Assembly (NCBI GenBank): GCA_004570955.1
Contig: SPPL01000005.1
Span: forward strand, 62,001-126,000
Direction of reading: 5' to 3'
DNA: 64,000 nucleotides
DNA from: Jeotgalicoccus nanhaiensis
GTDB taxonomy: Bacteria; Bacillota; Bacilli; Staphylococcales; Salinicoccaceae
Both the position numbers and the translations under genes were made by a program. Shown here piece after piece: positions 1 to 8,594 of this stretch; positions within the stretch are counted from its first letter, which is position 1; the number at the start of each line of letters is the position of its first letter. The notes under the pieces are model-generated. The model was not told the DNA's origin. It saw only the letters and a list, made by a program, of their open reading frames with translations, and searched no databases.

Positions 1-409
1 CTGTATAAGCGTAAACTTCCTTAATATCCGTCTGGCGTTCGACGAATTTTAATACTCCGCGGGCGGCTTCTGTCGCAAAGCCCTGGTTCCAGTGTTTCTT
101 TTGAAGCCGCCAGCCTATTTCTATACAGGGCAGGAAATCAAAATCGAGAGTGTCATCTGCTTCCAGTACGTGAATTCCCGTAAAACCGATAAATTCATTC
201 GTATCTTTCCGTTCAACAGCAAACAGACCGAAGCCTCTGTCGATAATGCACTTTTGAGCGGTGCGCGCATATGCAACAGATTCCTCGGGTGTTACCAGCG
301 TTGGAAAATAGCGCCTGACGTCCGGATCCTGATTCATTCTAATAAAGGTTTTTAAATCACTTTCCTGCCAGTCGCGTAAAATCAGACGTTTTGTCTTAAT
401 ATATTTCAT
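1..409 (-). CDS. GNAT acetyltransferase, RimJ/RimL type (3' end cut by window)
   Basis: The reading frame starts at the ATG at 409-407 and runs off the left edge, leaving 136 codons. The N-terminus reads MKYIKTKRLILRDWQESDL, the typical opening of RimJ/RimL-like GNAT proteins that acetylate amino groups of proteins or small molecules with acetyl-CoA. The central part contains GFTGIHVL and the motif WNQGFATEAARGVL, which matches the acetyl-CoA pyrophosphate-binding loop (Q/RxxGxG/A). The Shine-Dalgarno site is weak. The gene lies 19 bp after the stop of the preceding minus-strand gene and may be the last gene of that small operon. The substrate cannot be predicted. Confidence 0.85.
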   Translation of the reverse strand, partial: MKYIKTKRLILRDWQESDLKTFIRMNQDPDVRRYFPTLVTPEESVAYARTAQKCIIDRGFGLFAVERKDTNEFIGFTGIHVLEADDTLDFDFLPCIEIGWRLQKKHWNQGFATEAARGVLKFVERQTDIKEVYAYT

Positions 410-428
410 TTTACTTCAGGCCTATCTA

Positions 429-764
429 TTAAAGTTCTGCTTCATTTTGAATCGGCACATCGCGGCGGATGTAACTGATTAAACGCACGGTAAATTCACT
501 GTTTTCAAAGTCGTAGTCTTCAAGATTTTTCTTCTTGTTATCCGTTGTCACGACTGCATCGATGAAGTCGACCGTATGCTTTTCTTTAAACGTAATAGTA
601 AAAGTTTCAAAGCCCTCTTCCGGTGCCGGTTTTTTCACGACAACACGGTTAATCGAACCTTGAACATCTTCCAGTTCGCCGCCGGTAGCCGCTTCAATTT
701 CTTTTGCCAGCTCTTCGAGCTTCATTTTTTTACCTTCAATTAAATAAAACTTCTCTTCATGCAT
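429..764 (-). CDS. Conserved hypothetical protein, 111 aa
   Basis: This is a small acidic soluble protein with no signal peptide or membrane segment. An AAAGGAG site lies 7 to 8 nt before the ATG at 764. The first 35 residues are predicted helical (KLEELAKEIEAATGGEL). The rest looks like a small alpha/beta fold with alternating hydrophobic strands (FETFTITFKEKHTVDFIDAV, then EFTVRLISYI). I do not recognise a named family. It begins 12 bp after the stop of the lipoprotein gene at 777-1037, so the two are probably co-transcribed, followed by the GNAT gene. Confidence 0.7.
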   Translation of the reverse strand: MHEEKFYLIEGKKMKLEELAKEIEAATGGELEDVQGSINRVVVKKPAPEEGFETFTITFKEKHTVDFIDAVVTTDNKKKNLEDYDFENSEFTVRLISYIRRDVPIQNEAEL

Positions 765-776
765 GATAAAACTCCT

Positions 777-1037
777 TTACTCTTCGTTTTCTTCTTCATC
801 TTCCTCTTCATCAGGCTGCTGGTTTTCTTCGAATTCCTGCTCGAGTGCCTCCAGTTCTGATTCTTTCGCATCCACATTCTGCTGAAGCGCTTCATTATCA
901 CCCTGCAGGGAATTAATTTCCTCTTCCAGCTCAGCAATTTCATTGTTGACGTTTTCCAGATCTTTTTCCGCCTGGGTAGATTCGCTGCTGCAGGCCGCAA
1001 GTCCCAGTACAAATATTAGCATTATCAGTTTTTTCAT
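777..1037 (-). CDS. Small coiled-coil lipoprotein, 86 aa
   Basis: The protein has a short lipoprotein signal peptide (MKKLIMLIFVLGLAAC) with the lipidated cysteine at residue 16. A heptad-rich, highly acidic helix follows (ENVNNEIAELEEEINSL), and the tail is made almost entirely of Glu and Asp. It should be anchored to the outer face of the membrane. The start is set at the ATG at 1037 because the AGGTGG ribosome site sits 5 nt before it; a GTG at 1046 lies upstream of that site. Function is unknown. The charged coiled coil suggests a spacer or a partner-binding role. Confidence 0.75.
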   Translation of the reverse strand: MKKLIMLIFVLGLAACSSESTQAEKDLENVNNEIAELEEEINSLQGDNEALQQNVDAKESELEALEQEFEENQQPDEEEDEEENEE

Positions 1038-1103
1038 CATATCCACCTATAGTTAATCTTACCCAATATTATACCATTCATATGTATATTTTTAAATTTA
1101 TAG

Positions 1104-1127
1104 AAAAAACCCGGCAAAAATGCCGGG
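1104..1127 (-). terminator. Rho-independent terminator of the first binding-protein gene
   Basis: The inverted repeat CCCGGCA/TGCCGGG (1110-1127) is followed on the minus strand by a run of T (the A-run at 1104-1109). It lies 15 bp after the stop at 1142. Confidence 0.85.
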
Positions 1128-1141
1128 TCCTTCAATCTTTA

Positions 1142-2824
1142 CTATTCTTCAATTGTTACCTGATCCACATGATAAATACCCTGTGCATCAACCCAGAAAT
1201 TCTGAACGTTGGCATTTAAGCCTGTTAAGTAGTTCTGGTGGTGAATGTAGGCCATTGGCGCTACATCTACGAGATAATCTTGAAGTTCTGAATAAATTTC
1301 AAGTCTCGCTTCTTCATCAGTTTCCTGACGTCCTGCTTCAAGCAATTCGTCTACTTTATCGTCTGATAAGAATGAACGGTTACCCGGGTCACCATGCATT
1401 GATGAGTGGAATAACGGATAAGTACCGTAGTCCGCATCACCAGTTACAGTTGACCAGCCGAGGATAAACATATCGTGGTTTCCTGCAGCTGTTTCTTCCA
1501 AGTACGCGCCCCACTCAAGCTGTTCAACAGTTAAGTTGATGCCGATTTCCTGCAGTGATTCCTGCAGATAGATTGCAGTATTTACACGTTCCGGGCTGTC
1601 GTTAGTCCAGATTGACAGATCAAGCCCGTCTTCGTAACCTGCTTCTGCCATCAATTCTTTAGCACGTTCGATATCGTAAGAAATACCTTCAACATTTTCA
1701 TCGTAGCCGAAGACACCCGGAGCTAACGGCCCTTGTGCCGGAATACCTACACCGTCGTATACTCCGCTGATAATTTCTTCGCGGTCAATAGCATAAGAAA
1801 TTGCCTGACGTACTCTTTCATCGTCTAAAGGTTCTTTTTCAGTGTTAAAGCCGATATAAGAAAGTGACATTGATTCTGTTTCGTCAAGTTCAGTCTCTGC
1901 TCCATTAGCAATACGGTCTGCGTTGCTCGATTCAACAGCACCTGCAACATGGGAAGTGCCCGATTCGATTTCAGCAATACGTGACGCCGTTTCTGGAACT
2001 ACTTTAAATGTTACTGTGTCGAGTGTTGCAGCTTCACCGTAGTAATCGTCATTGCGCTCAAGGACAACCTGCTCACCCGGTGTGCGTTCCTGTAATTTAA
2101 AAGCGCCTGTTCCTACAGGATTTGCAGTGACGTATTCGCCAAGATCAGAAGAAATTGCATCCTGAACTTCCTCAGCATCACCGCTATCGCGTAATTCATA
2201 ATATTCTCCTGCAGTCATATCTTCACCTGCAGCGTCAAGTGCTTCCTGGTAATCAGTATCGATTACATCTTTACTGATCATTCCGCCGCCATCATGTGCA
2301 AGGTGCGCAAGCAATGGAGCGAACGGATATTCAGTTGTAATTTCAACTGTGTACTCATCTACTGCTTCAACATCGCTAACCATTTCGTATAAGAACATAC
2401 GTGGTGATGCCATAGCCGGATCAAGTACGCGTTCTAAGTTGGCAACAACAGCTTCCGCGTTGAAAGGTGTGCCATCGTGGAAGGTTACATCGTCACGGAG
2501 AGTAAAGCTCCATGTTGTGTCATCTACCTGTTCCCACTCAGTCGCAAGACCAGGTTCAACTTCCATATCTGCATTCAGGACAGTCAGTCCATCGTATAAG
2601 TTGTAACGCACGTTTGATGATGGTACGTCGTTATTGCCGTGCGGGTCCATTGAAACAATGTCACTCATTTCAGAGATAACAAGGTCCTGGCTGCCGGCCG
2701 GTGTACCTTCTGATGCGCCGTCTTCAGCTTCAGGCTCAACGTCGCTGTCGCTTGTACAAGCTGCCAGTACTAATGTAAACATCAGTACAATACTTAAAGT
2801 AAGCAGTTGTTTAAGGCTCTTCAT
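1142..2824 (-). CDS. Oligopeptide/glutathione-type ABC transporter substrate-binding lipoprotein 1
   Basis: This is a 560-residue family 5 solute-binding protein (SBP_bac_5). The signal peptide ends in the lipobox LVLAAC with the lipidated cysteine at residue 23, so the protein is tethered outside the membrane, where it captures peptides for the Opp permease. Family landmarks are SMDPHGNND near the N-terminus of the mature protein, WSFTLRDDVTFHDGTPFNAE, and PLDDERVRQAISYAIDRE in lobe 2. The start follows an AGGGGG site. It is the most diverged of five paralogues in this locus and has its own promoter and terminator. The ligand is not certain; proteins of this sort are often annotated as glutathione or oligopeptide binders. 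Confidence 0.9.
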   Translation of the reverse strand: MKSLKQLLTLSIVLMFTLVLAACTSDSDVEPEAEDGASEGTPAGSQDLVISEMSDIVSMDPHGNNDVPSSNVRYNLYDGLTVLNADMEVEPGLATEWEQVDDTTWSFTLRDDVTFHDGTPFNAEAVVANLERVLDPAMASPRMFLYEMVSDVEAVDEYTVEITTEYPFAPLLAHLAHDGGGMISKDVIDTDYQEALDAAGEDMTAGEYYELRDSGDAEEVQDAISSDLGEYVTANPVGTGAFKLQERTPGEQVVLERNDDYYGEAATLDTVTFKVVPETASRIAEIESGTSHVAGAVESSNADRIANGAETELDETESMSLSYIGFNTEKEPLDDERVRQAISYAIDREEIISGVYDGVGIPAQGPLAPGVFGYDENVEGISYDIERAKELMAEAGYEDGLDLSIWTNDSPERVNTAIYLQESLQEIGINLTVEQLEWGAYLEETAAGNHDMFILGWSTVTGDADYGTYPLFHSSMHGDPGNRSFLSDDKVDELLEAGRQETDEEARLEIYSELQDYLVDVAPMAYIHHQNYLTGLNANVQNFWVDAQGIYHVDQVTIEE

Positions 2825-2891
2825 TATGTATTTCCCCCTAATTAATTTTAAATTTTAAGATTATTTCGAATCCTAAAATTTCACTCTTACA

Positions 2892-2920
2892 ATATTACCG
2901 CAAAACAATTTTTCTTACAA
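2892..2920 (-). promoter_or_regulatory. Predicted sigma-A promoter of binding-protein gene 1
   Basis: On the minus strand TTGTAA (2920-2915) and TAATAT (2897-2892) are 17 bp apart. They lie about 70 bp upstream of the start codon at 2824. Confidence 0.45.
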
Positions 2921-3011
2921 GGTTGAATTTTGAAAAAATTATCATTGCAATCAGTAATAATTATTCCTTCAAATTTCAACCATCCTCACTATAGCATGCT
3001 CTTTATTCAAA

Positions 3012-3026
3012 ATAAAGCGCTTTCAA
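3012..3026 (-). promoter_or_regulatory. cre-like CcpA site
   Basis: The minus strand reads TTGAAAGCGCTTTAT, a strong AAAGCGCTTT core that fits WTGNAARCGNWWNCA except at the last two positions. It lies about 190 bp upstream of binding-protein gene 1 and about 95 bp upstream of its predicted -35 box. Confidence 0.4.
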
Positions 3027-3061
3027 TAATTTTTATGAGTGTGTGTATATTAAACACAGTT

Positions 3062-3101
3062 AAAAAAAGACAGCCATGACATTTCACTTTGTCATGACTG
3101 T
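3062..3101 (-). terminator. Rho-independent terminator of binding-protein gene 2
   Basis: An 11-bp stem (one mismatch) formed by ACAGTCATGAC and GTCATGGCTGT on the minus strand is followed by seven T. It lies directly after the stop at 3119. Confidence 0.85.
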
Positions 3102-3118
3102 ATAATGAAATTTTATCT

Positions 3119-4798
3119 TTATTCACTATCAATATAAGTTTCGCTGAAATCCAGCATGTTGAAACCGTTGGCTTTAAATTCATGGACGTTGTCGTTATAT
3201 GCATTTAAATATTCTCCGTGACGGATAAAAATGGAAGGTGCTTCTTCAATAATTATTTCCTGGGCATCGATATACATTGTTTCGCGTGTATCTTCATCAG
3301 TTTCCTGGCGTGCATCGTCCAGCAGTGAATCGAGTTCAGAGTTGCTGTAGAATGAACGGTTCCCGTTATTCCCGTGGTTTTCCGTATGATATAGTGACGT
3401 AATCGTTTCATCCGGGTCTCCCGTCGTGTTGCCCCAGCCGAGGATAAACATATCGTGTTCCGCATTGCCTGTCGCATCGAGATAAGCACCCCACTCGACT
3501 TGTTCAACATTCAGCGTAACACCGATTTCATTCAGTGATTCCTGCAGCCACAAAGCGGCATCCAGACGCTCGGGGTTATCATCATTTACCATCAGATTAA
3601 TCGTTAAATCTTCTGCGCCTGCTTCAGCGAGCAGCTGTTCAGCGCGCTCCATATCGTATTCAAGACCTTGAAGTTCTTCGGAATAACCGAGCAGGGCCGG
3701 TGCAAGCGGACCGTTCGCCGGTATACCGGAACCATTATAGACTCCATCGAGCACCGCTTCGCTGTCAAAAGCATGCGAAATTGCCTGACGGATTTTCGGA
3801 TCATCAAATGGTTCCTTGCTTGTATTGAAACCGATATAGTCAACGTTAACAGCATCGCTCCGCATTAAGGTCATGCCGTCCGTCTCCTCAATACGGTCGG
3901 TATTGCTTGTCAATGTGGATAGAATCGCATCCGACGACCCTGATTCAAGTTCCGCAATGCGAGTCCCCGGTTCTGTTACAACTTTAAACGTTATACTTTC
4001 CAGCAGTGCCGGCGTATTCCAATAATCGTCGTTGCGTGAAACTGCCGTTTCCTCACCCGGGCTTCTCGATTCAAACTTAAAGTAATTTGTGCCGACAGGT
4101 CCGGTTTCTACCATTTCCCCGACAAACTGGCTGATGTCTTCAACTGCAGCATCATAATCATCTCCGCCCGCAGTTCTCAGTTCATAATACTCCTCCAGTG
4201 ATAAATCACTGTCCGCCTGTTCCAGTGCATTTTCATAATCCGCGTCAATCAGTTCTTTACTGATCATTTTACCGGCACCATGAGATAAATTATTTAACAG
4301 CGGTGCATATGGATATTCTGTCACGAGTTCAATATTGTAATCATCGATAATATTAACTTCGCTGACCATATCAAGGAGTGAAGAACGGGCAGAAGCTCTT
4401 GCCGGGTCCTGAATACGTTCTATGTTCGCTTTCACTGCATCAGCATTAAAATCGCTGCCGTCGTGAAACTTCACACCTTCCCGCAATTTAAAACTCCACG
4501 TCGTATCATCAATCTGCTCGTACTCTTCTGCGAGAGCCGGCACGATATTTAAATCCTCATCGTGAGTAACAAGCGGCTCGTAGATTGTATCCCGTATCTG
4601 TTCGGACGGATCGTCGTTACTGCCATGCGGATCGAGCGACACGATATCCGATGGAATCGCAATAGTCATATCGCCGCCTTGTTCTTCAGCGCCAGTATCA
4701 GAGCTGCCCGTTTCTTCATCAACATTGCTGTCATCTATACATGCTGTGAGAATGAACAGGAAAAATACTGTCAGTGAGATAAAACTAAACCTCTTCAT
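3119..4798 (-). CDS. ABC transporter substrate-binding lipoprotein 2
   Basis: This is a 559-residue SBP_bac_5 protein with lipobox ILTAC (cysteine at residue 20). It is very close in sequence to the neighbour at 4976-6649: both share IPSD(I/A)VS(L/M)DPHGSND, GAGKMISK and VNDDNPER, which points to a tandem duplication. It should bind peptides or glutathione-like ligands at the cell surface for the shared oppCBDF translocator. It is flanked by its own terminator, and there is another terminator upstream, so it is probably transcribed alone. The ligand may differ from that of its twin. Confidence 0.9.
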   Translation of the reverse strand: MKRFSFISLTVFFLFILTACIDDSNVDEETGSSDTGAEEQGGDMTIAIPSDIVSLDPHGSNDDPSEQIRDTIYEPLVTHDEDLNIVPALAEEYEQIDDTTWSFKLREGVKFHDGSDFNADAVKANIERIQDPARASARSSLLDMVSEVNIIDDYNIELVTEYPYAPLLNNLSHGAGKMISKELIDADYENALEQADSDLSLEEYYELRTAGGDDYDAAVEDISQFVGEMVETGPVGTNYFKFESRSPGEETAVSRNDDYWNTPALLESITFKVVTEPGTRIAELESGSSDAILSTLTSNTDRIEETDGMTLMRSDAVNVDYIGFNTSKEPFDDPKIRQAISHAFDSEAVLDGVYNGSGIPANGPLAPALLGYSEELQGLEYDMERAEQLLAEAGAEDLTINLMVNDDNPERLDAALWLQESLNEIGVTLNVEQVEWGAYLDATGNAEHDMFILGWGNTTGDPDETITSLYHTENHGNNGNRSFYSNSELDSLLDDARQETDEDTRETMYIDAQEIIIEEAPSIFIRHGEYLNAYNDNVHEFKANGFNMLDFSETYIDSE

Positions 4799-4913
4799 GA
4801 AAAACGCCCCCTGCTTCTAATATTCACTTTTATATCACCTATACCCCGAATACGTACTAATAGTTTTATATTCCGTAAAAACTTTCAATTTTTTACAATA
4901 GAGTGCTGAATCG

Positions 4914-4957
4914 AAAAACTGCCCGGAAATCCTATTCTTAAGATCTCCGGGCAGTTT
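4914..4957 (-). terminator. Rho-independent terminator of binding-protein gene 3
   Basis: The stem AAACTGCCCGG/CCGGGCAGTTT encloses a loop of about 20 nt. It is followed by T on the minus strand and lies 19 bp after the stop at 4976. Confidence 0.8.
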
Positions 4958-4975
4958 ACCTTGCCAGTTTTTCAC

Positions 4976-6649
4976 TTATTGAATTGAAGTGCCTCTGAAG
5001 TTGAAGATGTTGTACGCATCGCCTTCGAATCCTTCAACGTGATTGCCGTATGCGTTTAAGTTTTCCCCGTGACGGATAAAGATTGCCGGTGCTTCATCTA
5101 CTAAAATTTGCTGAGCTTCCATATACAGTTCTTCGCGCTCACTTTCTTCAGTTGACTGGCGGGCTTCATCTAAAATACTGTCCAGTTCAGGGTTGTTGTA
5201 GAATGAACGGTTACCAGTGTCACCGATGTTATCACTGTGGAACAGCGGTGAGATTCCGTTATCCGGATCACCTGTTGAGTTGCTCCAGCCAAGGATGAAC
5301 ATATCGTGTTCCCCTGCGCCTGTCGCTGCAAGGTACGCGCCCCACTCAACTTGTTCAACGTTCACTGTAATACCAAGGTTGCTTAATGATTCCTGCAGCC
5401 ACAGGGCTACGTCTACACGTTCAGGGTTATCATCGTTAACCATTAAGTTAATTGTTAAGTCTTCTACACCTGCTTCATCCAGCAGTTCCTGGGCACGGTC
5501 CATATTATATTCCAGACCTTCAAGGTCTTCAGAATAACCGAGTACTCCCGGTGCAAGCGGTGCTTCTGCCGGTGTACCTGATCCGTTATACACTCCATCA
5601 AGTACAGCCTCGCTGTCAAATGCATGCGTAATTGCCTGGCGTACTCTCGGGTCGTCAAACGGTTCTTTTTCAGTATTGAAACCGATGTAGTCAATCGATA
5701 CTGAATCATTGCGCAGAAGTGTTACATCTTCGTTATTTTCCACGCGGTCAATATTACTGGATAGTGTCGCTAAAATTGCATCTGATGAACCTGACTCAAG
5801 TTCAGCAATACGTGAACCTGGTTCAGAGACTACTTTAAATGTTACACCGTCAAGCAGTGCTGTGTCTCCCCAGTAATCATCGTTGCGTACTACAGCAGTT
5901 TGTTCTCCAGGGCTTCTCGAATCAAACTTGAAGTAGTTTGTTCCAACAGGTTCAGATTCAACAAGCTGGCCGACAAAAGAGCTGATTTCATTTGCTACTG
6001 CTTCATGCTCTTCTCCGCCTTCAGCGCGCAGGTCGTAATACTCTTCAAGAGATAAATCGCTGCCTGCTTCATCGAGTGCCTGCTGATAATCTGCATCGAT
6101 CAAATCTTTACTGATCATTTTGCCTGCACCATGAGTTAAGTTGTTCGCAAGCGGTGCAAAAGGATACTCAGTCACAAGTTCTACAGTGTAATCGTCGATA
6201 ACGTTAACTTCGCTCACCATCTCGAGCAGGAATGAACGCGGTGAAGCTTTCGCCGGGTCTTTTACACGTTCAATATTCGCTTTAACGACATCTGCATTAA
6301 ATTCACTTCCGTCATGGAAAGTAACACCTTCGCGAAGTGTGAATTGCCACGTTGTATCGTCAACCTGTTCATACTCTTCAGCTAAGACAGGAACAATTTC
6401 AAAATTCTCATCCTGTGTTAAGAGCGGCTCATAAATTGTATCGCGGATTTGTTCCGACGGTACATCGTTACTGCCGTGCGGATCCATCGATACTGCATCA
6501 CTTGGTATTGCCAAGGTCAGAGTACCGCCTTCTGCAGCTGCAGTCTCTTCCCCTTCAGTTGCTTCCTCTTCCACATTACTGTCATCAGTACATGCTGCGA
6601 GAATAAGTATTAATACGCCGAGCAATGCCATAAAACTAAATTTTTTCAT
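4976..6649 (-). CDS. ABC transporter substrate-binding lipoprotein 3
   Basis: This is a 557-residue SBP_bac_5 lipoprotein with signal MKKFSFMALLGVLILILAAC (cysteine at residue 20). Lobe landmarks are SMDPHGSND, WQFTLREGVTFHDGSEFNAD and PFDDPRVRQAITHAFDSE. It is the tandem twin of 3119-4798. The start follows a strong GGGGGG site. It belongs to the five-member binding-protein set that flanks the Opp translocator genes, and it is separated from members 4 and 5 by an inserted three-gene cassette (6927-9869). Confidence 0.9.
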   Translation of the reverse strand: MKKFSFMALLGVLILILAACTDDSNVEEEATEGEETAAAEGGTLTLAIPSDAVSMDPHGSNDVPSEQIRDTIYEPLLTQDENFEIVPVLAEEYEQVDDTTWQFTLREGVTFHDGSEFNADVVKANIERVKDPAKASPRSFLLEMVSEVNVIDDYTVELVTEYPFAPLANNLTHGAGKMISKDLIDADYQQALDEAGSDLSLEEYYDLRAEGGEEHEAVANEISSFVGQLVESEPVGTNYFKFDSRSPGEQTAVVRNDDYWGDTALLDGVTFKVVSEPGSRIAELESGSSDAILATLSSNIDRVENNEDVTLLRNDSVSIDYIGFNTEKEPFDDPRVRQAITHAFDSEAVLDGVYNGSGTPAEAPLAPGVLGYSEDLEGLEYNMDRAQELLDEAGVEDLTINLMVNDDNPERVDVALWLQESLSNLGITVNVEQVEWGAYLAATGAGEHDMFILGWSNSTGDPDNGISPLFHSDNIGDTGNRSFYNNPELDSILDEARQSTEESEREELYMEAQQILVDEAPAIFIRHGENLNAYGNHVEGFEGDAYNIFNFRGTSIQ

Positions 6650-6699
6650 TTGATTCCCCCCAATTCAAGAAGCTGTAAGCACTTCTTATAATATTCAGA

Positions 6700-6728
6700 A
6701 TTTTACACTAGAAGTTAAAATTATACAA
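6700..6728 (-). promoter_or_regulatory. Predicted sigma-A promoter of binding-protein gene 3
   Basis: The minus strand has TTGTAT (6728-6723), a 17-bp spacer and TAAAAT (6705-6700), about 50 bp upstream of the start at 6649. The remaining roughly 150 bp up to the hydrolase gene are AT-rich and I see no gene in them. Confidence 0.4.
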
Positions 6729-6885
6729 CTGTTATTTCAGAAAAATCTAATTATTGAATACGCTTACTTATTTAATGGTTATTGGAACGAGATTTTATAT
6801 TCTCAAGATGTAGCTTTGGGATGGTAAATACGATGCGGTGTTGTTAATCAGGACTATAGAATTATTCTATTATCCAAAAAAATCG

Positions 6886-6917
6886 CAAAAAAAGAAGCAG
6901 AATCACTGTTCTGCTTC
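6886..6917 (-). terminator. Rho-independent terminator of the hydrolase/acyltransferase operon
   Basis: The stem GAAGCAG/CTGCTTC (6894-6917) is followed by T-rich sequence on the minus strand. It lies 9 bp after the stop of the hydrolase gene. Confidence 0.8.
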
Positions 6918-6926
6918 CTGAAGATT

Positions 6927-7898
6927 TTAATTATCATATTCCAAAAGGATATCCTTAATCTGCCTTCTTGCTTCAATACCTTCTTTAATCGGATAGAGCG
7001 GAAAGACATGATTCTGCATAGCATATTCGTAATACTCGTAATCTGCCCGGGCTTTATCGAGCAGTTCAGCGTATTTCCTTGCATCTGGCAAAATAATTTC
7101 ACGCGTTCCTGCAAACAAGTATAATTTCGGCAGACCAGTTAAATCACCAAACATCGGCGATACTTTGTAATGGTCTGGTGCAGCATCACCCGACCAGATT
7201 TTCCCGATAACTTTTAAATTATCTGTTTTCAACATCGGTTCCACCGCTTCAAATTTTTCAATTTCAGGATTGCTCAGCGTAATATCGAGCCAGGGTGAAA
7301 TGACGATTTGCGCCTTCGGCAGCGGCAGCGATGCTTTTTTTATCCATTGTACAAGCCCGAGTGTCAGTCCTCCGCCTGCAGAGTCTCCCATAATGATTAT
7401 ATTTTCACTTTCCTGAACGAGCTGTTTATACAAGTCCTGCACTGCTTCGTATGCTTCGATATAAGTATGTTCCGGTGCCTTCGGGTAAATCGGCACGATA
7501 AATTCCATGCCTGTTTCTCTGACGAGTTTGCTTAAAAAACGCCAGTGGAATACGGACGGCTGATGAATATAACCGCCGCCGTGCAAATACAGTACCCGCT
7601 GTCTGCTCTTCGGGGTCTTTGGTGACATGCTGAACACTTTCATGCCCGACACTTCACAGCTTTCAATATGAGAGGTAACGATACTTTTTGGAATTTCATA
7701 CTCCCGCCGGTTTTCTTCAGCATTACGTTCGAGCATTTCCTCATTCACGTCTTCTAAATCAAAGTTCGCAACTCTGATTAAATCTTCAGCCAGTTCGCTG
7801 CCGATACTTCTCTTATGTACAAACAGCGCCCGGTATATATACATAATGACACCGAAAACTGCTGTCAAAACTGCCGCACCTCTAAATAATATTTTCAT
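6927..7898 (-). CDS. Alpha/beta hydrolase, hormone-sensitive-lipase family, membrane-anchored
   Basis: This is a 323-residue esterase/lipase-type protein. Residues 1-25 form an N-terminal membrane anchor (AAVLTAVFGVIMYIYRALFV). The oxyanion motif HGGGY is at 106-110 and the nucleophile elbow GDSAGGGL has its serine near 173. The C-terminal part contains GTREIILPDARKY and QNHVFPLYP, which should supply the acid (probably Glu) and the catalytic His. It is the last gene of a three-gene operon with a zinc-ribbon membrane protein and an AATase-like acyltransferase. Together these suggest making and breaking of an ester, possibly on a lipid or alcohol. The substrate is not known. Confidence 0.88.
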   Translation of the reverse strand: MKILFRGAAVLTAVFGVIMYIYRALFVHKRSIGSELAEDLIRVANFDLEDVNEEMLERNAEENRREYEIPKSIVTSHIESCEVSGMKVFSMSPKTPKSRQRVLYLHGGGYIHQPSVFHWRFLSKLVRETGMEFIVPIYPKAPEHTYIEAYEAVQDLYKQLVQESENIIIMGDSAGGGLTLGLVQWIKKASLPLPKAQIVISPWLDITLSNPEIEKFEAVEPMLKTDNLKVIGKIWSGDAAPDHYKVSPMFGDLTGLPKLYLFAGTREIILPDARKYAELLDKARADYEYYEYAMQNHVFPLYPIKEGIEARRQIKDILLEYDN

Positions 7899-7926
7899 TT
7901 TACCCGTCCCTTTATCTTCTATTATA

Positions 7927-8592
7927 TTAAAAATGGAATCTTCTGCCGAGCTGTGTCATGAATGACTGGTTGGCAATCAGCAGCATTGCAATAAATGTTG
8001 CTGCACCGAACGATGCTGCGGATACGCTTGGCCACAGCACGTCTGCCACCCCCGTAAAGTAAAGTATAAGCGGCAGAAAACCGAGCGCAATCATCAGAAG
8101 CAGAAAGCTGATGTAGCCCGTCCATTTCAGACGGACCTTTATAATGATAATTGAAATCAGCATGATGCCTGCAATAATCACAAACGGCACGACGTAATTG
8201 ACCGACCACTGCATTGAACCCGACATGCCGTCGATTACGAGTAAAAGTATTGTCAGACTAACGACCTGGGCGGTTATCTTACCGCCGAGATGCGAGGCTG
8301 ACAGTATCGTATGGTTCAGTGATACAAGCAGATAAAAGACTGCGACCGCCACATAGAATACCCACAGGAAATGCGGCATAACTATTAAGTTCACTATAAA
8401 GCAGATCAGCGTTGCAAGTATACCGCCGATAATTGCGAGTCTCGATATGCGTGCGCGCATTTTATATTCCTGCTGATCGTAGACGGGGTACGCCCTCGTT
8501 TCTTCAGTATTTCTATCTTCAGACAGCAGCTTATGGCACAGCGGACATGTATTTTCCGCCGTGACGATTTCGCATTCCGTGCATCTGTTCAT
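7927..8592 (-). CDS. Zinc-ribbon multispanning membrane protein (DUF6320-like)
   Basis: This 221-residue protein begins with a small zinc ribbon: CTEC at residues 4-7 and CPLC at 16-19. A short linker and about six hydrophobic membrane segments follow, from about residue 50 to 210 (for example IGGILATLICFIVNLIVMP and ILLLVIDGMSG). This architecture, sitting between an AATase-like acyltransferase and an HSL hydrolase, matches the arrangement I recall for DUF6320 proteins in Bacillota; that assignment is from memory. It starts 2 bp after the acyltransferase stop, so translation is likely coupled. It may be a membrane scaffold or transporter for the operon's substrate. Confidence 0.75.
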   Translation of the reverse strand: MNRCTECEIVTAENTCPLCHKLLSEDRNTEETRAYPVYDQQEYKMRARISRLAIIGGILATLICFIVNLIVMPHFLWVFYVAVAVFYLLVSLNHTILSASHLGGKITAQVVSLTILLLVIDGMSGSMQWSVNYVVPFVIIAGIMLISIIIIKVRLKWTGYISFLLLMIALGFLPLILYFTGVADVLWPSVSAASFGAATFIAMLLIANQSFMTQLGRRFHF

Positions 8593-8594
8593 TG

